Shown here: positions 1 to 13,300 of the stretch, one piece after another
Layout of the letters: each line of letters begins with the position of its first letter
How positions within the stretch are numbered: position 1 is the first letter of the stretch
Assembly (NCBI GenBank): GCA_006937955.1
Contig: SSNP01000300.1
Span: forward strand, 288,461-352,460
DNA: 64,000 nt
Origin: Pachypanchax playfairii
Lineage: Eukaryota > Chordata > Actinopteri > Cyprinodontiformes > Aplocheilidae
Direction of reading: 5' to 3'
Notes under the pieces: model-generated
Seen by the model: the letters and a program-made list of their open reading frames with translations, nothing else
What the model was told of the DNA's origin: nothing
The model's database searches: none
Made by a program: the position numbers and the translations under genes

Positions 1-329
1 CTACATCTGGCGTCTTCCCGGGAGCATCTCAAACAACTACGAAAGCCTCTGCTCACCGCTCAATAAGCCGAGCTCTGATTGGTTCTTTTCACAATAGCCC
101 CAGCTGTTAGCTTTTTGACTGATTTCTCTCTGCATCTTTCTTTTCCTCTGATTGGATTTCGTCGCTGTCTATTTTCATATCGTCTTTTATTTGTCAACGA
201 AAATCAACATAATTTTAGTCATAATAATCGTCTCAAATAGGGCCGTCTATTTTAGTTTCGTTTTCGTCCAGAAAATAGATTTGTGACTAAAATTATGACG
301 AAATATTTTAGTCAACAAAATTAACACTG
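1..329 (-). mobile_element. end of a hAT-like DNA element, cut by window edge
   Basis: On the minus strand it starts CAGTGTTAATTTTGTTGACT at 329 and continues with repeated GACTAAAAT/CGAAAAC motifs, a terminal type often seen in teleost hAT elements. The other end is outside the window, so length and duplication cannot be checked. Bases 330-1231 hold nothing I recognise. Confidence 0.4.
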
Positions 330-1231
330 CCCCATAGGCCCTAATGAAACCCTATACCATCAGGGATGCATGCTTTTTTAACTGCCTGTTGATGACAAGC
401 TAAATGGCCTCTCTCCTCTTTAGTCTGCAGGACACAGTATCCATAGGTTTCAAAAATAATTTCAAATTTCGACCAAATCTGATCATAAAACAGCTTTTCA
501 CTTCACGTCAGACCATTTAAATGAGTTGTGGCCCAGAAAAGACACTTATCTGGATGGTGTTTACATGTGATTTCTTCTTTACATGACTGTGCTGACAGAC
601 AGTGACATCTGGATGTTTTTTTTAATCCATGCAGTGATGTATGAATCAGGCCTGTTTTTAATGCAATACAGCCTCATGGTCCATAAAACATCAGCATCCA
701 GTATTGGTGAATCTTATGACATTATTAATTGTAAATGGTGGGATCTTCAAACGCTCCCCAGTTTTACAAATGGAAGACATTTTTCTTAAATGTTTCAACA
801 ATTTTTAGATACAGCTTGTAGTAAATTGGTAAACCTCTGCCAGTCTTTATATCTGAGATGCTCTGCTTCTCAGAAATGTTCCTTTTATACTCAGTCATGT
901 CGCTAAGATCTTGCCAACTAACCAAATAGGTTATCAAATTTTCATCTAATTGTAATGCCTGTTCAAGCTAATATTGTCTGTTAAATTGTTAAATATTTTA
1001 GTTAGTAATGTTCTTATTTCTTGTTTATATTTTATGTATGAGATTCACAAATCGGTGCATTCTAGTTTTTATTTAGATTTTACACAACATCCCAACTTTT
1101 GGGAGAATATTCACCATTAGTAATTTGCAGCTATGGCAAGTAGTTTGAGGAAAACAAATGTTTTCTCTCAAAGGATGACATACCTCTGAGCTTGGACAAA
1201 ACTTTACAAATACAGTCATATTTCACGTTAC

Positions 1232-1398
1232 CTGTAGTTTTTGTCCTCACAGTCTATGTAGAAGTGGTCGTAATGTGAGAAGGCTTCATTCCCATCTCTG
1301 TCTTTTAGTTGGATGTACAGGCTGTATTCTTGGGAGCTGGTCAGTTTGTGGATGATATCATTTCCCAGCCAGTGTTCCCCGGATAGGTCTCCAAAGCC
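1232..1398 (-). CDS. angpt4: angiopoietin coding exon 7 (mid fibrinogen-like domain)
   Basis: 167 nt, GFGDLSGEHWLGN to DKNY plus two bases, donor GTAACG, acceptor AATCCAG. GEHWLGN matches human ANGPT4; LKD and HFY match ANGPT2. The conserved Trp of the DWxGN motif is Arg here (LKDRDGNEAF). The remaining exons, with the calcium site and the GGWWFDACG block, were not found between 1 and 1231, so they lie outside the window. Confidence 0.93.
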
Positions 1399-4300
1399 CT
1401 GGATTAAACACAAAGACACAGAAACAATAGGAAATGAAAATAACCTAACACCAGGGATGATTTTTTTTTCTCCGAGATCCCTGCCAAGTATTTTTGGAGA
1501 TATTAGGAAAATGGAGCTCACTTCAAGAAGGCTCATTTATCATTCTGATGGGTTAAGACAGTTGACTGAGTTTGGAAAGTAAAACACTACACTCTTAAAG
1601 CTGGGGACCACTCAACAGAAACATTAATTTACCTCAGTGTCCTATCAGTGCACCATGTTGACCTGGAAAAAAACTTGTATTCTGAAAAAATTAAAGCTTT
1701 AAAACTGGCTTCATAAAGTATTCTATTGTTTGCATGGATGTGAGATATGAACATATGTTATTCAGATTTTGGCAAGGGCCAATAAAATGCTACAAAAGTA
1801 GCATATAGGCTATTATATTTTTCTTCATGTGATAAGTCTTTCCAAATCAAAAACATTCCAATTAAGTTTAATTCAAACATACTTTAAAAATCCCTGAAAG
1901 GAAAACAGATGTTGTAGCAACTCAATTCTTCTTCAGAGAGCCATTGTAGAGAGTTCTAACTGTGGACAAGAAGGATCTCTTGTAGTGGTCTGAGTTGCAG
2001 TAGATCTGAAATCTCGGACTGAAGACACTATTGTTGAGTTACTGTATTGTGAAGAGGATGATGAGGGTTTTCCATGATGATTTTAATTCTTTGAAGCATC
2101 CTTCTTTGCACAATCAACTCAAGAGAATTCAGACCAGTCTCAATCACAGAACCAGACTTCTTTATCCATTTCTCTTCACATCACTTGCTCTGATGCTCCT
2201 CCTCCAACAGGTGACTGCAGATGTGATCACACTCTCCACAACAGACTTATAAACAATCTTTAATATCTAAGCTTCCATATGACAGAAAGTCTGTTCTGTG
2301 CCTTTAAAGAGCAACTCACCCTCAAAACACATTTTTTCTGCTAATTAACTGTATTAGTGGGTCTTTACCAATGCAATTTTTCAGTTTCTGGGCCTTTTTT
2401 GACATTTTCATGTAAACTTGATACACTTTTTTGGTCTAAAAACGTCTTAGTGCTGCCCTCTTAGGGTTGAAAGGTGGCTATTGCATTTGAAATTTGTGAT
2501 TGGCTGAAAGCGGTACATGTCCACTTCAGCAGTACATGTCTACAGTATGTCACCAGCATCATCTCTAAGACTCGCCTCCTGGAGTATAAAGCCATCTCTC
2601 AGACAGACACACTTGCCCCCGCCTGCCCGTTGTCTCCAGCTTCCCACCAAAGAGCTGCGAGCTTTAGAGCAACTGACTGAAAACTACAACAAAAGTACTA
2701 AAGAAATCAGGGCAAAGACTTCAATTTTACTGCAGTGGTTGAGACTGTGTGGATGTGATTTGTGCACATTATATTTTTATTCAGGCATTTACTCAGACAC
2801 CTCTCTGCAACACGGTAATAGCTTTAGCATTGTGGCTAACAACAATCAATCAATAAACTACTCTGAAAACTATGACAAAGAGAATAACTAATATCATTAA
2901 AAGAATAATAAAATCAAGGCAAAGACGTCCCTACAGTGGTTGTGATTTTGTGGATGTGAATTGTCCACGTTATAGTTGCATCATGATGGGTATTTTTATT
3001 CAGGCATCTACTCAGGCACCTTTCTGCAACACGGAATTAGCCTTAAGCCCACTGTCTAACAAAAATCAATCAGAAAACGACGCTACGACAAAGGGAATAA
3101 CTAATTTCAGTAATAGAATAATGAAATTGGGGCAGACTTCAGTTTTACTGCTGTGGCTCTGATTGTGTGGATGTGATTTATGCTCGGCATCACCAGATGA
3201 AAAGTTGCAATGCGTGTACTTAACATTGATTTGGCTGAGCTGTGTGAATTTTTACTTATTCAGAGGCAGGGTTCATTATCAAATCAATGAAGAGTCCTGC
3301 TGACTTCTTTTATTTGTTTTGTTTGATTTACATGTTTCTCAGCCTGAGCGCAGATGTTTTTGTTTTTTTTTCCAGCTGATGCATCTCTTGCTGGTGTCTC
3401 TATATCAGTTTGTCAGTGTGACAGATCAAAGTCATTTTTTCCCATAAACTTAGTGTTATTCTGCATTTAGCAGATAGATGGTCACCAATGTGTAAATTAA
3501 ATATTTTGTATTATTTCACAAGTTAATTCTAAAATTAGTTTTAAAAAAGTAGAGAACTGTTTTAAGTCAGTCAGACTGATGTGTCTCACAGCTGACTGCA
3601 GGATTCTGCATCACGTTAAAATGTAAAAATTCACAGTTTCCTGTCTGACCAGGAGGGCTTGCTTTACTCAAGTTCTTCATTGGGCCATTAAAAATATGAT
3701 GTCTTGCAGCCTTTGCTGGATTGGAGTTTGTAGTAATGTTGCTGGGGGAGTTCATCTTGGCCTTTTTTCACAAGTAAGGCAGCTGTCAGGTCGTACTGAA
3801 AGGCATCATCTGAAAACTCCTTGTCCAACTCTTCTTCGAGAAGCTTCCTGATGTGTTCAGGTTGACAGTCAATGAAACAAATGACCTCAAGGCTGGAGGT
3901 CAAATTAACTAAGTAGAATTTGTCATCTACAGTGGCATTTGGAAATGTCTACTGATAGAAGTCAGTGTCTTTCAAATATGAGTAGTGGGGTCAAACCTGA
4001 AAATAGCGCAAGTGATTTAATCAATTTTACAATCAGAGGGACCCAAGGCGTTTAGGGATCAAAGAAAGATGAAAATGATTCAATCTTTCCAAAATTGGCC
4101 GAATATGCTGAGAAGTTGTTTGGAAAGGAGGGTGTGCTGTTCCTGAAACCGTTTACACAAATTATCAATTCCCAAATTATTAATATGAATTAAGTGCAAT
4201 AAAAAACATTCGTTGATGTAGAAAAACAAAACCGTGGACTCTCAGCCACTCACCCCCTCCCCTCCCTGATTTTTCTGCTGGGTTGCCAGTGCCTATGTTG

Positions 4301-7300
4301 ATCCTCATTTTGTTTCTCTTGTATTTGTTAAATTTTTTGGGAAGGATGCTCTTGTTTCTTAGGTTTATTACAAGTTACCTCAGGACCGCTTCTTTTACTG
4401 GCTTCCATTCCATCCACAGTGCTGCTACTCTTTGCTGCTGGTCATTGTTGAATTGCAACTGCTTGTTTTGAAGACTTGGCAAGCTTGCAGGCTCACATGT
4501 GTTTAGCTATGGAACCAGGAAGTTTGGACGCGGAATAGTTATTGTAAACAATGATTCTGTCTCGGAACAAAGTCTTTAAAATGACAAAAACTGGTAACCA
4601 CCCAGCTGGCTGAAATTGAAATCTGTTAAAATGTCACTTTACTTTCTACATCATTGGGACATTAGACTGTTGTGTGACTATTCTACAATAAAATTCTTAC
4701 ATATTGTACCTTTAAGTTAAAGGATTGATTCGTCAGTTCTTGTTTAACAGATTTAAATTGTAAAGGGGAACCATACATTTTTAAACACACATTTCCAGAA
4801 ATTATTGTTTTAATATCATAAAAGAAAAAAGTATTTATTTTCTATGGAATCAGTATCTAGTTAGTAATTATAAATGTTTTTTTTTTCAACATAAAACAGA
4901 TTATTTTATATAGTGAAGCATCGTTACTTAAATGTGCCAAAAGAAGAAGAAAAAACACATTTGTAGCTACTGTATATTCAAAATGTATTTAGTCTTGCAA
5001 TTAACAGTCTGGCCACATGGCACCACTTAGGTTTCAGTAATGGAGTAGTCAGAAGAAGAATTCCCCTAATTTCCAAATTTTCTAAATCTGCTTCTTCCTT
5101 TTCATGGTCACAGGAGGCTGGTGCCATTCTCCAGCAGTCTTTGGGCGAGAGGCAGGGTACTCCCTGGACAGGCCACCAGTCCATCACAGGGCCACATGTA
5201 GACAAACAGCCATTCACACACACACTCACACCCAGGGACGATTTAGAGTTTAAGTCTAAAATTAAGCAGGAAATTCTAAGAGGCTAAACTTGAAGTTGGA
5301 TTCCTTTAAACTGGATTATACATTCTCTCATCCATAGATAAAGAACAAAATATTAAATAATAGTATTTTAAGCCATTCAGTCTGCTTAAAGGGAACAACC
5401 ATGCCCTTGTGTGCACCACACTGAACATCGACCAAAAAAGTAGAGGCCAGACCTTCTCAGATCTCACAGAGAGGATTGTATATCTGCTTGTTAAAGGTAA
5501 AGGCTACTATACCATCCCCAAGCAACTCAATCTTCTTGCCAATATTATTAAACATATTCATGTGACTGCGGCCAACTTCCCAAAATGTAAATATAAGAGG
5601 AAATGCAACCCCTGGTTGATCAGACAGACAGAGCAGATCGTAGAAAAAGACCCAAGAAAACCATCCAAAACCATTTAAGCTGAACTCCAAAGTTGAGGTG
5701 CATCTCTTTCTGATCACACCATCCATCACATTTTAAACTGAAGAGGTTTCATGGAAGAAGACCCAGGAGGCTTCACTATGAACATAAAAAAACAAACAAG
5801 TCACACTGGAATTTGCCTAATTGAATGTTGACAAGCCCCAAAGTTTATGGAAGAAGTCCTTTGGACTGAAACAAAACTGGAACTTGCAGAAGAAAAAAAG
5901 GCAAAGTTTTAAATAAGGGATATTATCTCTAGAGAGAGAGAAAAAGGGGCTTGGTTTTATTTTGGGCTGCTTCACTGGAACATTATCCAACAGGATAATG
6001 ACCAAAATATACAAGTAAAGATACTCAAGAATTCCTGAAAGGAAAAAAAGACTATTTTTAATCTCAACAATAACATATGTTGAAAGAGCTAAAAAAATGT
6101 AATGTTTTTTAAGATACCCTTCAAACCTGAAACATTTTGAGCAGTTTGTTTTACATGAGTGGGCCAAACTATCTGTTGGCATATGCAAACATCTCATTGT
6201 GAAGCACAGAGATTTCATGTTGGCAGGGATCACTACAAAAGTTGTTCTACAAAATATTTAAACAAGTATGTTTAATCCAATTTATTTAATTAAATGTTTC
6301 AAAAATATTTTGAAACTAGCCTGTCAAAAGAAAATGTTTTCATTTGGAAAACATGATCAAATGTGATGGATTTTATTTTATTTTCTCCTATTTTACAACA
6401 ATCTAAAACCACTAATATAAATAATAATATTAAATCACTACAGTCATGTACTTTATCACACCCTTTGACTTAGTAGGGATAAATGTGAAATATTGCAATT
6501 CTTTGTTGAAATGTATGATTAAGGATTCCTCAGGGATAGAAGATTTTTTTCAGGCGTTAATATCATATATATGTATATATATTTAAAAATCATGTCAGAT
6601 TCACTTTAAAATGTAATAATCTAAATCTGTAAAACTGGTTTGTGAGATCATTTACTTTCAGGGATCTTACACTGAACCATCCAATCCAATATTCAAGATA
6701 ATTCCCAATCCCTCCAAAAACGTATCTTCCTGTAAATTTATAAATATGTAGCAAAAAAAAAAAAAAAAAAACGAGGGCTGTGACTGTAGACGTCTTAGTC
6801 CGCATGTTAATTGCTAAAGTTAGTTAAACTTAAGTTAAGCCAATAAGCCAAAAAGCATAAACCTCAAGATATTTTGTTTGTGTCGTTTCACTTACCGGTA
6901 CATGAAAAATAAAATAATAATTAGCAGCTACACTTATATTACTTTAAACTGTAAGTCTAGCTGACACACATTTGTTTTGTTGCTGGTCTAGATTGAGAGC
7001 AAATGTAGTGTAAGAGCTGTGGAGCATTTAACATTTGACCAAAAGCCCCTTTAATCAAGCCTGACCACAGTTTCTGAGAGTCTGGAGTGTGTATGGCAGC
7101 AGTGAAGCATTTTAGTACATATGTTATCTGCCATCTACAGGGCCCCTGTTCTCCCACGCCCCAGCTGGAGCCAAATGTTTATCATCTACTTAGAAAAATA
7201 TTGTCCTTGAAAGAGGATTTCAAACTATTTTTTTGTCTTTCTCTTTGCAGCCACAGTCGATGCTGGGATTCATTTTCCAAAGCAAGCAGTGGCAATTGAT

Positions 7301-10300
7301 TTATTGACATAGACAAGCGACACAATGATACTACATTTGATCAAAAACCTCAAACTAGCATCATTACTCATTTTATTCTGTGTGCAATTTAACAGTCTAA
7401 AAGGTTTGTGTACGTGGGTTTTTCTCAGGTTGAGCAATTGGAATACTGTTTCATCTAAAAAAGCCAAATGTGTTAAAGCTGAGCCAAAACACCAGGGAAA
7501 CTTTAAAGGTCTCTTGTGGGTGTTTTATGTTACTTTGTGAGTCACCGGTGTAAACTACTTGTGTGTTTGTATTTGGTTTTGTGTATGAGGAAATGTGGGA
7601 GATGACACAAAGGGAGGGAGTGAGAGCAGGTGCAATAACATGGGGGGTGGTAGGGAACATGAGGCCAGCCAACTACAACAACCACAGGTCACCTGGGATC
7701 ACAGGCTAGCTGGTCTCCCATGACTTTTCATGCCAAACCACCCGTGGATGATTATTGAAACCTCCTGTGAAGTGCAGCAGTATGTGATCAGCTGGTGGTG
7801 GCCCTCTAATGCCATCACAGCATGCGTACCATTTTGTAGTCTATCCAACCCCGATGGAAATTGACAGACCCATTTCTTCTATGCTGCAGCACTGTCCACC
7901 CACCGCCTCTGGTCTCCATGTTGCAGAACACCTGGAAAGAAAAGGACTATTACCACAAAATCCTCAGATCTGAAGACAGAAACAAAATCCAAAAACGGCA
8001 TATTTTAAATGCTTAAACATCTTCTAAACCTTGTTTAGCTACTCTTTAATACATTATCTAAACCCACTTGAACAACAAAAGTTAACTGACATGTTATGAA
8101 GCATCCGAGGGCCCGCCCACGGGCCTGCTCACAAACGTGCACTTCTTGTGCATGTCTTGAAAGCTTTGAAAGCTGAGACCTTGTGAATTTAGTTATAGAT
8201 GAAAATCAAGGATAGAATAACCCCTGGAAAGATCTCCAGTGCTTTGGTCAGCCCAAACCACCTCCTATAAGTATCAATAAAATGTCAGACTTACAGATTT
8301 CCTGTCCCGTTTAATTTAATTTGGATATGCCTTTTAAAAATATTTTGGGTGAAAATTGGAGGAATGTTAAGGGTTTAGATGATTACATAAATATTTGTCA
8401 CAATCACTTTGCTCTTTTCAGAAGATGCAAATATACGAAGTGGATGCAAGTTAGTATGATATTGACACCGTCAATCAAAATCTTGACAGCTGGCTATTCT
8501 GATTTTCTATTTTCAGTGAACACTTAACCTTCCAAGTAAACAGGGAAGTTCTGACATGAAGAATTCAAACATATATAATTTGAAGGTTTCCTTAGAAACT
8601 TCAGAAATATGAGGGGTAACCCGACATTTCAGGGTGTGATACAATGATATGATCCAGGTGGGGTGGAAAAACCAACAACCAAGTGTGTGCTCTCATCCCT
8701 TGAGTGCGTGTGTGTGTGTGAGTTGGGGGTTTTGAGCGTTTTGGGTTACAGCAGACTGTTTTCCTTCTTATTTGACACATTTTACCACATGTGTTTGGAG
8801 GAAGAACAGGGAAAGATGTGTACTTATTCATCTGGTGACAGGTTTTGAAATCTATACTTGTTATTTGACTTCTTTCAGATATTTAGGTGTTAAACTGGAC
8901 ATCTTCCAGGCTCCTGCGCTGGTGATGAGATGACTGAGTTTACCCCAGGGTGTAAAACATTTAATGCCTTTTATTTCTTAAATCATTTTAGATTAAACAT
9001 GTGATTTATTAAAAATGACTGGATCTTTGAGTTTCTGAAGAATTATTTGAACCTCTGTACAGTATTTAATCTGTAAAAGTCTTGTCAGTGACAGTGGTGA
9101 ATTACAGAAACACTTGGAATGCTGATAACAATTGATTAAACAAAAATTGATTTTTCCACCATGTTTGTTGAATCTAAATGTAAATCTAAAACCCTGTAAT
9201 TACTCTGTAATCTAAAACCCTGAATTCTGAAGAGCCTTCATTCTACACACATGAAGACAGAATCTCCCTACAGAATTATATTATTTAATCTCTGACTGAT
9301 TTCTAGCCAATTTTCTAAACTTAAAGAGTTTCATCATGGTCAAAATACACTTGGGTTTTTACTCTCTACTTTCACTCCCCATGAAAACAAGAATCCTGGC
9401 ACTGTGCTGAAAACATCTTTTAGACTAAAAGCCACTTTTCAGCACTTAACAATTTCTGTGAACACATGACATTTAAAAGAAGCCTAAAAAAGGCCTAAAA
9501 CTGCAAAAAAGAAAAAGAGTCATTTTCAGTTGAAATTACAATATGGAACATGAAAGGGGTATTCGCGTGCATAATTTCTTAAAGCCGCAAAAAATTAAAT
9601 AGGGTGACCAGACGTCCTTCTTTACCCGGACATGCCCTTTTTTTGACGCCCAAAAAACATCCGGGCAAACTTTCAAAATTTCTCCGAAATGTCCAGGATT
9701 TCAGTCTGAAGCTAGCGTTAGGTTCCTCCTTCTTTGCATGTCATTCACTACATCACTGGTCAGACACTATGTCAATATGCATATTGCGTAAGCAGGCACA
9801 GTACAAATGATAACAGTAGTTGACAGCAAGGGAAGAATGTCGCCTGATCTCAAACATGTCGAAACGCAAATGTAAGTTTACGGAGGAGCTAAAAAAAATA
9901 TCAGTTTCTGTTCTGGTCGGCATCCATCCGAGGCAGAATGCTTGACGTGTAAAGCTGGCACTTGTGTGTCAGTGTCCAACAAAGATGCTGGCGATTTAGA
10001 AAACCATCTAGCTCCAGCCAAACACCTTACCATACACCTTAATGTGTGTTATTTTGAAGATTAATATTGTTATTGGTATTATTTGTGGCTTTTGAGGAAT
10101 GGCCTATGTTGGGAAATGGGTACAAAAACAATAATTATTTTCTTAGCCTGTTTCATGGCATTTTTGCACTAAAAAGTGTTAATGCAGCCTATTACAATTC
10201 AAATGTAATTTTACCTAAAAAAATACAATCTTTTTGTGATTTGGCTCTCAATTCAGGTGTCCTACTTTTTTAAAACCATTAGATGGTCACCCTATTTTAA

Positions 10301-13300
10301 AAGTTTGAGCTACTGTTATGAAACTTGTCTAAGTGTATACTCACCAAAAACATATTCAGCTTCATATTAGACATCAGTCTGGACATCTCTGGTTGCACTT
10401 TATTACACTTAATACCTTCAGTAATTTGGGTTGCAGCCGGAGTGGTGTTCTGACGATTTATGCTGCCCTGAAGAAAAATAATGCTATGTTGCCGCCATAG
10501 TACGAATTGACAACTTATTTCATAATGAGATGTCATTGGAAGTCTATACAGTATTCTTGTTTATGGCGAGTGTATCCTGTTAATTATTTAAGCATATTTT
10601 TATTATTCTACGATTATATTTTTTATATAGAAGCCTTCTGGGTCCTTATCGGCCATTGTTGGGTCTTTCTCCTCTGGGTGTGTCCAAACATTTGCCTGTT
10701 GATCTGACAATGCAAAGAAAGTAAAAATAACATTATATTTAGTGTTCCTGTCCTGGGAGTCCTAAATGTTCACTATCATGTCAGATTGTAATGGTCAATC
10801 AATCAACTAACTTGGTTTCATAGGGCACTAACTTCCACCAAAGTTGTGTCACATTACTTGTACTTTCTGATTCTGAAACTAAACCAAGAGGTTCCAGATG
10901 GGTTATAAACAACAACAACTCTGTTTATTTTGAAGATAATTTGATTATTAAATGTTTTGATCGTGTGAACTGACACATATGTGAGATATAGTCCCAGAAA
11001 TTTTGGAAACATGCCTTCTTAAAGGGGTTATGACATCAAAATGCACTGGGGTATATCATGATGTGTTGTGCACTGATGAGGCCGTGTGAACGTCCAAAGC
11101 GAGTATCAAAGTTCCCGTTTGTGGGCGGTCCGCTTTGTTTCATATTTAAAAAACGGTTGAATCGGAAAGCACCATTTTTTCCTACGTGGCATTTCATCCT
11201 ACGTATTTCATAACATCCAATAAAAGTGCACAGTGAAGTAAACAGTCCGACCCCCCACCCCCAGCCCATACATCGGTAGCTGCGTTGCGCTAGCTTGTGC
11301 TGCTGCTCTTGAGAAGAGATGGCTACGCAAACGGGGACCTGTTGTGTCCAAGGATGCTCAACCCATGCTGGAAGTTTACACTCACTCCCGAAGGATGAAA
11401 AAACTAGAGAAGAGTGACTGAAGTTCATTTATGGAGAAGTGCCACGCAGTTATAACCTCAATTAGAAAATATGTTCAGCTCACTTCACGGAGGACTGCTT
11501 CCATAACTTGGGTGAATTCAAGTTGGGATTGTCAAAGAAACTGATTTTAATTAAAAATTCTTTACCAACCCTGAAGGAGGCGACCACATCGTCAATACCT
11601 GTAAGTTTATTTATTTAATAAAATGCTGCCTTGCCTGATAAACGTTTGTTCGTGGTCTGAAGAGTTCATGATGCTAGCATGTGATAGCCGCTCTAGCAAC
11701 AATGTCCGTGAGCAACAGGTTTATCATACCATATTGTGAATCTATTTTCATTGATAACATCTGACAGCACTGTTTATTCGCTCATGTGATTAGTTGAGTT
11801 TTATGTGTTCACCCCTCCGTCTTCCTCAGAAGACGTTTCAGGCTCGAACATATACGGTTGTAAACGTCCACTCGCCATGTTACTGGACTGTTGACGGAGC
11901 CGAGAAGAAAGGCTTGCTGCGGGCAATGGTTGTAACCAATCAGAGCGAAGTCAGCCAGGGAGACCCACATATCATTAATGAAAGGAACCGTGTTGCTGAG
12001 AAGAGGATTCTGACCTACCCGTACACCCCGGCAGTGTTAGTTTTTTAATCAAATTCTTTTGTGAGTTGACATATGCGGGCATATCTACTACATGAATAAG
12101 CTTTACGCCAGTTTAAACAGTGATGTCATCGCACCTTTAAGCTAGTATTTCCTTTAGGTGCGACTGTGAACATCATTTGAATAGTAGTTTTCCAAAACAG
12201 AACTCTGGAACTTGTATTGATTAAAACATTGGAAGAAGCTGGTGGCCAAATTGTGAAAAAAAATTGGGTCAATTGTCAAACTAAGATCTAATTAAGATAC
12301 TTTGTGAGTATACTTCAACAAGCCCTGTCCCATATCTGGGAAAAGGTGTTGTGACACTTCAACTAAAAACATACTTTATCACAATGACCTTAAAATCTTA
12401 CATCTTCACTTAGTTGTCATCAGTCACAGCACAGTGCAATACCAACATAAAGAAGAGTGGGCCAACCCACCCTTTATGTAAGAGACAAGGAATGTGCTGT
12501 TCATTTACAACAAGGTTGTTACAATTTTACAGGAAAGTTAAATGAAAAAAATATTTCTGTCATTTGTGCTCATCAAAATTGACAACATTTATTTGCGTGA
12601 CTTGAAACTGGACTGATGGACAAATAGAAGAGGCAGATGGTTACAGCCAATATCTGGATTACAGTAATACTGTGTGTAAATCCTTTTTTTGATCAAGCTG
12701 GAAAAAAATTGCTCACTGCGGAGAAAAAGGCCAATTTGTTCCTGCCCTATTTTTTTACAATCCCCCCAACACCTTGCCAGCCGCACTGGAATTGGATTGA
12801 CAGTGGACCTGGCATAGATTGAAAGCATCCATAATTTGGGGAGTACTAACTGGTATCTGTGGAAACATACGTTGGCCCCAGTTGGCAGGAAATATATGGC
12901 ACCAACGTTGAACACCTGCCCACCCAAAGGAAATGAAGGGGAAGAAGCTGAGAAAAACAGCAGGCAGAAGGAGATGCTGCCAACAGTAAACTAGACTAAA
13001 AGTAATTCATAACAAAAGCTTTTTCATGGTAATCCGTTCTTTTTCTCTCTCCTGCTAAGCAGTGATAGTGAAGATCCAAACTAAAAAAGGATAGATGTGA
13101 TTTATAGAAATGATAGCCTGCTGGTTGATTCTCTGTTTGAGTTAGCTGAGGCCAGCTCCTTCAGATCAATGGAGGTTCCTCTGAGGGTTCTCTGACTTTG
13201 CATTCAGCAGACACTCACTAACCATGAACCCCGCAGGGCATAATACACTTGTTGCTGATTACTTTTGCTTTTTGTAACACTGCATGTCATCTTCATCTTT

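Larger units (their letters stand above)
1399..7829. other. angiopoietin intron 6, repeat-filled
   Basis: Contains, in order, a minus-strand LINE tail, a repeat region with a roughly 200-bp tandem unit, a MITE, a common teleost interspersed repeat and a dead Tc1 element. Bases 3240-4190 and 6240-7829 show only AT-rich sequence, a 19-base poly(A) at 6753-6771, and no exon. Confidence 0.7.

Noticed and set aside
1..1231. Last angiopoietin exons
   Set aside because: I searched for the CKC and GGWWFDACG blocks on the minus strand and did not find them; they must be outside the window.
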